64,000 bases of DNA, from NCBI GenBank assembly GCA_009823395.1, contig CM020505.1, positions 3,035,129 through 3,099,128 of the forward strand. The letters are read 5' to 3'. The notes beneath the pieces are model-generated. The model did not search any database. It was given only the letters and a program-made list of their open reading frames with translations, and was not told where the DNA came from. Made by a program: the position numbers and the translations under genes. Positions within the stretch are counted from its first letter, which is position 1. Each line of letters starts with the position of its first letter. This DNA is from Thamnaconus septentrionalis. Taxonomy: Eukaryota > Chordata > Actinopteri > Tetraodontiformes > Monacanthidae. This document shows, in pieces, positions 1-32,403 of the stretch.

Positions 1-22
1 ACACACACACACACACACACAC
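1..22. repeat. (AC)n microsatellite at the left edge
   Basis: Uninterrupted AC dinucleotides that probably continue to the left of the window. Confidence 0.95.
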
Positions 23-53
23 CTCACCCCATGATGTAATCTAACATCCACTG

Positions 54-251
54 TCTAATATCTCCAGGAGGACCAAGACACCTTCAGCAACATCTCCCAC
101 CACAAGACCCCAACATCTCCACTTCTCTCTGTCTTCCTTCCCTCCTTTCCTTCTTTCAGTCTTTCTTTTCGAGTCTTTCATTCTGGGCCTTTATTGCTTT
201 TGTTAAATTGAATATCGAAGTTAAGTTGTAGTTCATCAGTCCAAATAAAAG
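54..251 (+). other. Possible 3'-terminal exon of an upstream plus-strand gene (weak)
   Basis: The motif tctccag at 61-67 resembles a splice acceptor. The DNA after it stays open in all three frames for over 100 bases, largely because it is CT-rich. One frame begins EDQDTFSNISHHKTPTSP and ends in TGA near 209. An AATAAA lies near 245-250, where a poly(A) signal would be expected. I do not recognise the peptide, and pyrimidine-rich DNA is often open by chance. It could equally be non-coding. Confidence 0.15.
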
Positions 252-259
252 TTCAAATG

Positions 260-1120
260 GACTGATATGTTAACTTTCATTTTCCCACCATGTTAGGTTG
301 TTGTTTCCCACCAAGTTGTTTTGTCTTACATTAATTGTTATGCATTATGCTGTGTGGATTCTTACTTTTGGCTTTTCTATTGTAATGACTATGATGACAA
401 ACTGCAACATAAACAAGAATAGAAAAAAATGTTTTGTGGGTGTTTTGGCTGCAGATGAAAATGATACTTAATTAATCACGTGTATAGTCTTGGTGTTAGG
501 GTATGAATGTAAAGGTCGTTCCTCCAGAGGTGGGTGCCGTTTTTTTTTTCCTGTCCTGTCTGGTCATAACGGCAAGCAGAAATGTGTCTGAATGTCTTTT
601 TAATGGCAGACAGATTTTATTCTCAAAGGCAGAGCTTGTGACCCGAGGATGTGAATCAGGGGTCAGATCAGGAACGACCTGTTGAGTGGATTTATTATAC
701 TTGTATAGATGGAAGATTATGAGGCCATGACCGGACTGAGGGAGGGACAGGGAGTGAAAAAAGAACAGGAAGGGGATGTAGGTGAGGCGTGAGAGGGGGC
801 AGAGAGAGCAACTGGCAACAATAGATACACAATGTTACAGAGTTGCGTATAACAAGACAAAACAAAACATACATTAAAAAGAAAGAAGAAAAAAAACAAA
901 CAAACATAAAAAAAAACACACACACACTCAGCACTCAAACAGGACGTGGCGGCCATCGTTCGCCGGAGACGAGAGCGATCAGGAGTCTGGTCCTGACTGA
1001 GTGACGGATTCAAGACCCTCTGTGTTAGGTGTTAGCGAGTTGTTGTGTGCAACCATTCCAAAACCACGCAAGTGTTCAAAATGACTCAGCAAGAACCGAC
1101 ACAGCAAAGTCTATAAAACG
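260..1120. other. Intergenic DNA, no gene seen
   Basis: No open frame here has protein-like composition. The reading frames present come from A-rich and CA-rich stretches (for example 870-930). The segment separates the fzd3 3' end from whatever lies to the left. Confidence 0.6.
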
Positions 1121-1126
1121 TTTATT
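1121..1126 (-). terminator. fzd3: Candidate fzd3 poly(A) signal (AATAAA)
   Basis: TTTATT on the plus strand reads AATAAA on the gene strand, about 2.07 kb after the fzd3 stop. It is followed within 60 bases by TG-rich sequence suitable as a downstream element. A second AATAAA at 2124-2129 would give a shorter 3' UTR. The choice between them is inference. Confidence 0.45.
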
Positions 1127-2514
1127 AGACTGCGTGAAAAGTCGTTACAGTCAAATAATAGCAAATAAATTAAAAAAGGCAAATACAGCTCAAGTCAGAT
1201 TTACAATATCACTGCGCTTTCAAACAGCCCCTGACACTGTGTCACTTTCAAGCCATTGTTTTAAATTCCTCTGAAATGTCGGGAAACAATGAGATAGGGG
1301 GCTCACTGATTGCATTCGGCAAAAAAGAGAGAAAGATCTCAGAGGTAAAAGCACAGCGGTTGATGTTTACCAGCGGCCATGAATTGCACAGAGGACGGAC
1401 GGACGGACGGACGGCTGCTGTAGGTCCAATAAAGATCAGCGTGGGCGCATTTACAGAAAGAGAGGCAGGAGGAAGATGAGTCATCGCGCAGGACTGGAAA
1501 TGTTATGTACATCAGGTTTACAGACAGAGGAACTGATAGCAGAGAGGCCAGATGGAGGCAGCAGTGAAAGGGCAGAAAGTCGAACTGAAGAGGCAGACTG
1601 AGGGTGGGGGAGGGGAGAGAGGGGACAAAACACAAAACAGCCGTGGGAGAGATGGAAGGCGAGCTACAGGTATCATTCTCGTGTTTATTTTCAATGGCAA
1701 AACCCACTGCGTGGATTAGACTGACCGAAAGTTCAGACTGTTTTTGCATTTCGAGGAACTCGTCTACATTTCACTGGCAGAAAGCACTCGTGTGTTTGTG
1801 CGCAGGTACGGCAAAGGCTGAGGTAGGTTAGCATGGTGTTCCGGGAGAGGGAAGGAAAAATAGGACACGACGCAGGTTTCCTCCAGAGGAGCAGGGCTTC
1901 GCACGGCTCAGCTGTGCAACCTCTGCACATCTTTGGATAAGTCCTCAATCTGAAGGTCGAAACAAACATGAGCAGTAGCTGTTATGTACATACCAATTAC
2001 AACACAGGAACCTTCTCTCAGAGAACTGCTGAGCTAAAATGAGTTGAGGGGCGTTGACTTTGAACCAGTTCCTGAAGAACCTGGACACTGCGCTGAAGGT
2101 GAAACTGAACCAATTTGAGTCTTTTTATTTCGCTGCAATGCACCATCAGTCCTCATGGTGTTTGGATACTGGAGCTGGTAACAGATTGAACATTTAAAAT
2201 AGCATCTCTCCAAAGCTGCCCTTCCTGTCAAATAGGCTGATGTAAAAAATATCTGTGCAAAATGTTTTCAGAGACCTGAAGGTCCACGTTGGAATAATGT
2301 TCAAATGCATTATCCATACTTGTATCATCTTACTTACAATGTAGCTGAACTTCCCTTTCGGACAGAAAGGATGATTTTACATTCACCTTGTTGCACGACT
2401 TCTGAATCGCTCAGCTCCAGAAGGTTTTCTGTTTACCGTGAGAACGCACTAAAGTTTCAAATGTGTTCAACTGTCACTGTCTCTCTCGGTCTTACACACA
2501 GAGACACACGACGC

Positions 2515-2520
<6 letters not shown>

Positions 2521-2577
<57 letters not shown>
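2521..2577. repeat. (CA)n microsatellite
   Basis: A 57-base uninterrupted CA tract in the presumed fzd3 3' UTR, preceded by imperfect CA. Confidence 0.95.
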
Positions 2578-2578
<1 letters not shown>

Positions 2579-3082
2579 CTTTCAGCAGCAGACAGGCAGT
2601 TTTCACAGTAGGAAAATATCTCACCACAGAGAGGTCCACCGTTTCACATTAGGCCCACACTGTCAGCGCCTGAAGCCACACCAACATGTTGCAAACACTG
2701 ACTTAGATGCAACTTTGCAGAGTGGCGAGACCATTAGAAATGAATACTCGGCAGTGTTCATGTATGGACGACAGTGTCCAAGGATCAAGTCTGAGAAAAT
2801 GTTGCTTCCACAGCCGGAATCCAGCAATGAGTAACTGGCACGCAGCCCTGTCAGAAGTTTGACAATCTCCCCTCTTGAGTTTCTCATCCAGTTGTTGGGT
2901 GTAGTTCCTCCACACTCCAGCAGGAGGCCTCCTGAACAGCAGACTGATCATGTGGAGGTCATCATCAGTTCAAGTAAACGAGGGAACGAGCTCAGTGTGA
3001 AACTTGAAACCCTAACGTGATCAGCGGAGCTACCAGAGCAGCGACTGACACTGCTCTCCACCTTCACGGTGTCAAACGACAG

Positions 3083-3087
<5 letters not shown>

Positions 3088-3119
<32 letters not shown>
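3088..3119. repeat. (CA)n microsatellite
   Basis: A roughly 32-base CA tract just 3' of the fzd3 stop codon. Confidence 0.95.
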
Positions 3120-3125
<6 letters not shown>

Positions 3126-3190
3126 CGTCACTGCGTGTCTTCCTTTGGAGAGACTTTTTCCAGGAACTTGCTGTTGGACGGCGGCCGCCA

Positions 3191-24159
<20,969 letters not shown>

Positions 24160-26160
24160 TTTTTCCGCAGTGGCTCAGGGAACTGGCTCGCACATCAGTC
24201 AGAAAACAACCAGACAGTCCCGAAGATCCCACATCTGGCTCTGTTGCCCCTGCCGTGTGGATATGTTCGGAATCTGTACTCTGTGCAAGTTGTGGTGGTC
24301 CTGATTACATGTGCAGGTTATGACAAGAGCTGCTCTTTGTGCCAGTCTTTGAATTCAACGGCCATTCTGATTGTGCTGCTTTCAAAGCATTTCAGGATGT
24401 GCTTTTAAATGTGTCGACCAAACACGTCGCTCATTTCTTCTTTAGTCACATGGGTCGTCTCCACATCCTGGGTGTTGCGGATTAAATACTGGGTTCCTAG
24501 CGTTCCGCCCCCGGCGAGAAAGCCCATCCCCTTAGTCCATCACTCCACAGCCAGTGGTCTCTTCAGGATACCCTTCGACTTCCTCCTCCTTGGCTTCTTC
24601 TCATCCTGTTTTCAGCAACCCACCAGACCGGCATCCATAAATCCTTCAAATTATTTATTTGAATCTTCTTGAAGTAACAAAATCTGGCAGACTCATCAAA
24701 TCAGGTCCTGCTGGTTGAAACACAGAGTTGTTAGCATTAAAGAGGTTGGGGGTTTTAAAAATAGGTATATATATATCAGGCATTGTACGCGACAGGCCAC
24801 ACCCTTGTTAGTAAGCAAAGCGGAATTTAAAAACAGTGATGTTAACAATACAACTACAACTCAAAAAAATAATGTAATCAAAAGTTGAGCGGTTGGAGTC
24901 TAGTTTTTCCACATGCCTGAGTGAGTGATGGGCTCGAGGAAGGGGTTGTATAAACACACAGTAGACTGAAGACACGTTCAAAGAAAGTCAAGCCTGGAGC
25001 AGGTTCAGTCTAATGAGAGCAGTAGTACACCTGCGGAGGACCCGACGCTCCCCCGCTCTCATGGTAGTGTGAGGTTGACCGGGAGACGCTCGCGACCTCC
25101 TGCGAAAGACTCGGCGATGGTTGACCGGGGATGACCGGGATGACCGGGACAACTTCGGCAATATGCCCGAGCACCCGGCCGCTTTGATAAAATGGTAAAA
25201 ACAAACCTCAACCCCGTTCGTTGCTATTATTAATATATTTTTTTTCTACGGCTACGTCAAAAGTGCTCCACTTTAACCGTTACGGCACGTGTGTGGAAAG
25301 ACGGATAGCTAGCTAGCGATAACATGAAATATTGATGGGTCAAAACTGTGCAGGACACCTCTGCCCGCCCGGGTCACGGCGCTTTGTGTTTCCGAAACCC
25401 AGCTGGTTTCAAGAAAGCGGACTCCTTCGTCACATGCCAGGGCTCGGTGAGGTGCAGTCTAGTGCAGCTAAAGGTAAGAAAAAGGGAAACCAAGCAGCGG
25501 CACGTCAACATCACGCCGACCGAGAGATCTCAATCTTGGGCGCTGTGCGTGTTTTAGTCACGGCTGCGTCTTCCGCTCAACAGCCGCGCCGCTGTTTGCG
25601 TACGCGGTTTTTTTTTTTTTCTTCCGCAAATGACTCCCAGACAACGCTGAGCAAAAACATTTCCGTTTAGCGAGAAGGAATTAAATTCCACCCCACACTT
25701 CGTTCAATGATGCTCTCTACCTGGAGAATTGCGGACGGCTCCGACTCCCGCTCCACGGGCTCCGCTCACCGCCGCAGTGTCACGTCGTTGTTCCACTGTT
25801 TGCAGCTGGGAGCCTGCAGCGTGCAGCATTCGCGTCGTGCCCGCGGAATTCGATGTGAGCGCGCACAGACAGGACGAAATTGCGCCCAGTCCGCCCGATG
25901 TAACACGTACAAATGAAATGAGCAATGTTATGTTGTTGTTGTTTTTAAAAATATATATATATATATACACCAGTCCTGTGTGTGCTGTGCTTAATAAGGG
26001 CAAACCATAGACAATAAATTCAAATAATAACAGACACACGATACAATCGTAATGGTTTTGTGAAGAATAGCGGAAATTGCAGGACACCTATTATCTTCAG
26101 GTGATTTATAATGGGCAGGCAAAAATAATTTCAACCAGGATGTTGTATAAACTCCCATTA
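24160..26160 (-). promoter_or_regulatory. fzd3: fzd3 upstream region with CpG-rich segment
   Basis: Lies between the fzd3 start codon and the krtcap3 3' end. About 25000-25880 is visibly rich in CpG compared with its flanks, as expected of a CpG-island promoter. I found no TATA box or confirmed 5' UTR exon. A short tandem of GATGACCGG units occurs near 25115-25150. A plus-strand frame with a strong donor at 25473 is reported as a finding. Confidence 0.4.
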
Positions 26161-26168
26161 TCAAAACC

Positions 26169-26174
26169 TTTATT
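26169..26174 (-). terminator. krtcap3: Candidate krtcap3 poly(A) signal (AATAAA)
   Basis: TTTATT on the plus strand, about 1.69 kb after the krtcap3 stop. Other AATAAA matches occur nearer the stop (for example near 27226 and 27399), so 3' UTR length is uncertain. Confidence 0.35.
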
Positions 26175-26274
26175 GGATATTATATGGCCACTGTACAATA
26201 CATAGTACAAGACAATTCTGAAATGTAGAACATGAGTATTTACCCATTTAACTTAAAAAACAAACAAAACAAAA

Positions 26275-26335
26275 CTGTAGCACCTGTAATGTAAAAAAAA
26301 AAGAAGCTTTTTTTTTTACATAACAGGTGCTACAG
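26275..26335. repeat. Near-perfect inverted repeat (28-bp arms, 5-bp loop)
   Basis: The left arm 26275-26302 and right arm 26308-26335 pair at 27 of 28 positions around the loop GAAGC. Each arm is a non-repetitive block (CTGTAGCACCTGTAATGT) followed by ten A:T pairs. It could fold as a hairpin in the krtcap3 transcript or be a remnant of a small foldback element. Confidence 0.9.
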
Positions 26336-27499
26336 TGAGATTAAATTGGGATACAAACTGCTGGTAATAGAATTACTTCAATAATTACATCAAAACAAAC
26401 AAAGAAAAACCAACTGACAGCTTTAAATTTGTTATATCAAATTACAATTTAAAAACAAATGCAAGGAAGTTAAAGGAAGCAAATTTTAAAGTAAAGGTAA
26501 TTTTGGTTCTAGGAAAATGTAGGTATTAGTAATTGCTGATACACCAATTGAGTTTAAATTCTTTTATACAGCTTTACATCAAATACCTGACGTTTTGGTT
26601 TTTTATGAATGCTCAAGTAAAAATACATGTCATCTTTCTGAATGAATAAATACATTGACCGCGTTGTGTTTCAATCTCTGGAGGATCTCATACTTATGGC
26701 TATTGGCTAACACCAAACTATCGCTTATTGTATTACCACAAAAGGCTTGTCAATCCAGCTCTGACGGAAACAGCTAAACAGACTTGTTGTGATTGTATCA
26801 GTCAACACTATGTTAATATTTATCCCTTCCAGCCCGAGGATTAGTATCGCGTGCTATGATTCCCTTCCACACAATTGAGCATGGCATTAGATTAACAGTG
26901 TCATGGCTGATCTGATCCTCTATGTCACTCAGTGGTGTGTGGGGGGTCTGTGGCCGCTGAGGGAGATGGATGGCCTACATACTGGTTTAACCTCTTAACA
27001 TCTCCCACCCTTTGATATTTAACCTCACCATAAAATGTACTAATATACAAAAATGCATGGCAATATATACAGTTTGCTAAGTTCTATGCATATTTCCTGA
27101 TAGGCAAACAATTAAAACCTATGTTTAGAAACCAAATGAAAGGGAAATATGGCTTGTCTAACTTGGAGGTAAAAAAAACAAACAAAAACGTTGCGGAATA
27201 AATACAATTGCTGTTACTGTTTTTTATTCAATGGTTGCAAGAATGTCCAACAAAATGAAGTGAGACAATATATTTTCTGAGAAAATAGAATAAAAAAACC
27301 ACATACAAATATGTCCGCATTTCATCAGTTATTAGTAAGTGGCATAGGATGCAACCCAACTGTTTGCATTGCTGACTTGAGTAAGGGAAAAAAAAACACT
27401 TTGTTTCTTTTATTCATAACAATATTACATACCCGCGATATACCAATGTATACATTTCCTCATACTGTGTACATTTGTAAAAACATTTATAATTGCTAA

Positions 27500-27600
27500 A
27501 GCATTTCTGGATAGATGCAAACTGCATTTTGTTGCTCTGTACTTGTGACATGTGCAATGACAATAAAGTTGAATTCTATTCTATTTTTTTAATTTTTTTT
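27500..27600 (+). mobile_element. Non-LTR retroposon-like 3' tail
   Basis: The text GACATGTGCAATGACAATAA followed by AGTTGAATTCTATTCTATT is the typical end of fish L2/CR1-like LINE copies, closing in short tandem ATTCT units. Only the tail is visible and no reverse transcriptase frame is present. Confidence 0.5.
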
Positions 27601-27861
27601 TTAGTATCTATATGGCAAAGGGAGTGTTTCAGGATAAAAAATAATCAAATACTGACATCATTCTGAAATGAGAGCTTGCATAAGCTAAAAATGCTAGCAT
27701 CAAAAACGACATTGTTTACAACACTTTGGTTTCTTTACATTTGGTCAGTAAAACTCAGGCAGTTGGCTGCAGACCGACTGGACTAAACAAAGGTGCAGAA
27801 AATCTATTTGGGATTTAGCTGTGTTGCCCCACACCAAGTGTGGGTGGCCCTTACTGTTTAA

Positions 27862-30365
27862 TTAGGCGTCGGGATTGAAGCGTTGTTCAATCAGGTTTCG
27901 GCTGTGGGAAGATTCATCAGCTCCTTCCCCCAACTTGGGAGAGAGAAAATAAATAACCAAAGAATAGGGTTTGAAATGAGTTCAGCAGTTTCCAACAGTG
28001 ACATATTGTAATGGGATGTGTCACATTAAAGTCTATATGTGTGTGTGAACAAATGTGTGTGTTTTTGCCTAAACGAGATTTAGAAGGGGAAATAAACAAA
28101 TCATAGTAACACCAGTTGAGACACACACACACCTGCTCTTTGATGTAGCTGTTCCCACAAAGTGCCAGCCCTCTGAGTGTCAAAGCTACGAGGACACACC
28201 AAACAGACAGTCCAACCTCAAATCCTGCCAAAGCAGCACAAGGGATCCACAATGCCAGGGTGGTGTCCTGAAGGCAGGGGGGACAAACAGTGAGGGAACA
28301 CAGCCTTGAAATGTGTTTATTAAGTGTCATGCCTCTTAAGCTTTAGCTTAATAAAAGAGGAGGAAGAGATATAGGAGATGATGGAAGAGAGGTAAAGGGG
28401 CTTTCAAACTCACGTAAATTCGTGTTGTATCAAAGGGACATCTGGCACTAACAGGTGACCGAGCATTAATAGGCACCTCCGTATCATTGCAACCCATCAT
28501 CAGGCCCTCTCCATTGTTGGTGACTGTGAGACTTATGGCCAGAAGGAGCCCAATGCAACATGCTGCTGAGATTACAGCATTCAGGACTGACAAAACCAAA
28601 AGTCCTATTTGCTGGAGATACGAAAACATGATCAAAATAAAACATGTGTTTTAGTGCACAAACAGGGTTCAAGGACTGAACTGATTATGCCAAAAAAGGA
28701 AATTCTTACCAATTTTGTGTCTCTCAGATTCCTTGACATTAAGATGGCAACAATCCCAGTGACGATGCTCTGTGAGTTTCAGAGGACAAGATGATTGTGT
28801 CACTTCAGCATTTTCATTGTGTCACATAGTGCTTCTGGTCTAAAAGCTGCAGATTTTCATCTAGATAGCATGCTGAAAAGACCTTTAATACAAAGACATT
28901 TATTGCACTTGAAAAAGAGGCAGGTGCGTCGAGTCTTTGTCCTGCCACTGATGGAAAGCCATGTTGGTAATAAATAACTCTTTGTACCGTGTCTGTTTTA
29001 ACTGTAAACATGTCGTTAATTACACATTAGCGAAATGTGCACCATCTCATCAACAACAGCTGCCGGCTTATCTGGTAACTTAGTGAAACGGTTCCATTTG
29101 AGCAACTTGTGGGCTTTTTTTTTTTTTTTTTTTGACATCTGGCAAGTTCAGGCTTGATCAGAGTGAAAAGTGCATGGAGCAGTTTTCCAGCTGCAAAACA
29201 CTCCTGTTCAGTTGAATATGTGAGGGTCATTCGACTGCACAGAACACAGTCAGTTTGGTTGGCTTGCAACACTGAGTAGTTTCTGCATCGCAAGCATGTT
29301 ACGTGCACTGGACATTTAATGTGAAGGAAAACTGAGAATTCCCAATGTTGACTTACCAACAGGCCAGAGGTAACGGAGATGATGTTGACTACAGTATATT
29401 CAGTGGAGATGTGCTGGCTGGGATTGGCAATGTGGCGGAGGACATTGCCATGGACGATGGCTCCGAGGACGAAGTTAATGTGGCCAACCAGGATGAGCGT
29501 TAACCCCCTTCTCATCACCCTCCTTGGCCCCTTGTGATTATCTGAATCAAAATACAGGACGAAAACCCTCAGAAATAGTGTGTCTGAATAATTCAGATTA
29601 AAAAAAAAAAAAAACATTTGTATGCGTCATAAAGGCATAAAGTTGGCACTTTATTTCTCTCTAGATCTTCTATGACAGAGATGGTTAAACCCTTGTTTAA
29701 AAATGTCACATTTTCCCCCACAGCTTTTGTCATGACACAATAAAAAATGAGGGGGAATACAACAATACAAGAAGATGGAATTTGGTATAATTGAGAATTG
29801 CATTATTATTATTATCATCATTATTATCATTATTATCATCATTATCATCATTATAATTATAATTCAACATATAAAGAGTAAAACACCCACCAGCAACTAC
29901 TTTAGTGCAAAAACAATAACTTTGCGATAAATTTGAGCAAGATAGACATGGTTAGAATTGATTTGCGTAATCAGCTCTTGTGTGTATATCTACATTGAAC
30001 AAGATATTTTGCACACAAAAGGCCCAGTGTTCGGCATGGGGGCGGTCACACAAAGAGGCGAAGACGCTGGAAGCAACTCTCTGGAAAGCGTCAAACGACT
30101 GATCTCCTGCCAGCCTCTGTGAGCGCTGACAGCTCTTCTCCTCCAAGGATAAAACCGAGTAATTAGCGGCGCAGAAGCGCAAGAGCCGCTCGCACTTTTC
30201 AAAAATGAAACCATGTTGTGATCCATGCGGGCCTGAGGTCAGTTACAGCCCCGCAGGAGGAAGACAGAAAGAAAGAAAGCGATCGGCAGCCAGACATGAC
30301 ACTCTGTCCGTACTAACACATGCACGCACACACCATCACACGAGTTACTCACCATAGGTGCACAT
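27862..30365 (-). CDS. krtcap3: Keratinocyte-associated protein 3 (spliced, 6 exons)
   Basis: Small multi-pass membrane protein of the KRTCAP3/TMEM54 family. Its molecular role is not well established. Exons in gene order: 30365-30353, 29541-29357, 28769-28710, 28611-28414, 28267-28133 and 27933-27862. All phases agree and give 220 residues (human 240). The first exon codes only MCTY plus one base. An in-frame TGA lies just upstream, and the next exon continues [20 protein letters not shown], matching the family N-terminus. Four hydrophobic segments are visible, starting [17 protein letters not shown], near [11 protein letters not shown], at [18 protein letters not shown], and at [17 protein letters not shown]. 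The conserved [11 protein letters not shown] sits in the last loop. The gene lies head to tail behind nrbp1, the same arrangement as in human. Confidence 0.93.
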
Positions 30366-30629
30366 TTCTCCCCCAGAATCCTGATGTTCGCTTCGATGAA
30401 CTCAGTGGCCGTGTTTTCCCGAGCACCTGTCCAACGCCTCCGCCGAAACTCAAGCGCCCCTCTGGCCACTTCCTGTATGACGTCATCGCGCTCACCTGTG
30501 AAATGTTCGTCCTTGCTTGCTGGACGCTGAGGGGCGCAAGAGTTGTCGCGGAGATGGTGCGAGCATGTCGCAGCGTTAAAAAGTGCGTTTGCGCCAAATA
30601 AATCATCTTAAAGTAACAAAAGCGTTTAA

Positions 30630-30647
30630 TTTATTTACACTTTTATT
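30630..30647 (-). terminator. nrbp1: Candidate nrbp1 poly(A) signals (two AATAAA)
   Basis: TTTATT occurs at 30630-30635 and 30642-30647 on the plus strand, about 1.76 kb after the nrbp1 stop and only about 265 bases upstream of the krtcap3 start codon. Confidence 0.5.
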
Positions 30648-32403
30648 GGAATAACAGAAATATACATGACAGAAAAATAAGACTATTAAAATACAACCAG
30701 GATCTCACATTTTTGAGAGGGAGAATAAAGCTTCTTTTCAAATCACATTAGCTGTTGTTGTTTTGCTTGTTGTTGTTTTACCACTGACTCTAAATTCTGA
30801 CTTTAAAAATGCATTTAGAGTCATACAGGCATAACAGTTCAGAAACAAAGAAAATAAAGCTGAACACCAAAAAAGAAGAGAACTCTGATGTGTAGGAAAC
30901 ATGAAGGATGGAACACTAAAAAAAACAAAAAAAAAAAAAAACCTTCATGAAATATTTCAGCGGACATTAGGGGATTTCTATGATCCCTCGAGCAAATTGA
31001 CATTGTAACTTGACTGCAAGCTCATCCACTAGTAATCCATGTTGACTCAAACTTCAATCAAGGGTTCAGATACAGTGGTGGTAGCAGTCCACAAAGAGCT
31101 CTGAGCCAAAATGTCACACAGATGATCCCAGCACAGGTCCGAACAAGACCTGTTTGATGTTACATTCTGATCGGAGGCTTTGCACTGTGTGGAAGATAAT
31201 GACACATCCTAGATTCATTAACTGATCAAATGAAAAGGATCACACACACTAAGTGTCTGCCAGTGTGTTGAAACAAAAAAAACAAACAAACAAAAAAAAC
31301 AAACAGAAAATGTGAAGCAAATTAAATTTCAAAATATTACATCATTCAAACCCAGACACTTTAGGAATAGGCCGCCCTCTACCAAGACAGCAGAGTTTGT
31401 AACAGAAGCCCCGTGTGAGCATTTTAAATGCTGTGTTAACATTTGAAAACCAACCAAATGGTAAATAGTAAAATAAAAAAAGGCAGAAGAGGAGGAGAGC
31501 AGGAGAATGTATGCAGAAAGCAGGGTTTAAGGTATTTGAGTAAAAACAAAGACAAAAAAATTAACACTGAGTTCACAGTACCTCAAAGTAACCAGGTGTC
31601 CAGAGAAAAAGCACAATATGGCCACAAATGTAATGTTCAGTGGCACGCTTACATTTTGCTCTCTAACAAAAGCTTTAATCAATAATCATGTTCATGAAGC
31701 AGTCATGTAAGAGGGCTGCATTGCTGGCATCCAGTTTTCACACCATTTAATACATTCACCTGTTCGAAGACAAGCTGGTCAAACATGGCAAAGGCCCAAA
31801 AGCAGGGAATGTCTTTACTTGTGCGGGACATGAAATCAGTATAGGGAGAAAAACCACTGGAGATGTGAAGTTCTCTTTGGGACTTTAAAGGGCCACTGTG
31901 ATCTTTACACAGATCAATTCAAATTTGGTACAGCAGCAGGGAGCAGTAAACATGTATGAGACATTACTCCAGTAAAGGCCCGACTTGGTCTTGGTTACCA
32001 TTCAGATTCATTCAACAGAGCCAGACCAGGCAATTCATAATGTAAACACCTCACACTAAAATATGTCTGTGCGCTTGAGAACACAAGGATTTCAACAGAA
32101 AGTTGTCAAAAGATTTAACTTAATCTACAGCCAACTCATATACATATGTATTTTCAGACTTTCAAAATAAAAGTGTAAAATCAGTCAGGGTGGATTCTTT
32201 GGCTTTTGCTTTCTGTCGCCATCGTTATTGTTGTTGTGTATGTGTGATTTAGGAAGTCTGAATCCTTTAAATGCCGGGGGGGGGAAAAAAACACCCCTGC
32301 GGTAATACTTCCATGAAGGCTGAGTAAAATGAAAAATAAAAAAACATAATCGTCACTCAGCTGTAACAGTCACTGAGAACAGGCTGACAAAGTGAGAGTG
32401 TAC
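30648..32403 (-). other. nrbp1: nrbp1 3' untranslated region (approximate)
   Basis: A non-coding, AT-rich stretch from the nrbp1 stop to paired AATAAA signals. Several A-runs are present and no protein-like frame is seen. Confidence 0.5.

Larger units (their letters stand above)
1121..3190 (-). other. fzd3: fzd3 3' untranslated region (approximate)
   Basis: This runs from the fzd3 stop codon to the distal AATAAA. It holds two CA repeats (2521-2577 and 3088-3119) and no credible reading frame. The frames seen across it come from the repeats. The 3' boundary is not proven by the sequence. Confidence 0.45.
26175..27861 (-). other. krtcap3: krtcap3 3' untranslated region (approximate)
   Basis: AT-rich DNA without a credible reading frame, running from the krtcap3 stop to a distal AATAAA. 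It contains a long near-perfect hairpin (26275-26335) and a retroposon-like tail (27500-27600). Confidence 0.4.

Noticed and set aside
28013..28133. TG-rich donor after krtcap3 exon 5 as a regulatory TG repeat
   Set aside because: The TG run after the donor is short and a GTGTGT donor is not unusual, so it was not scored separately.
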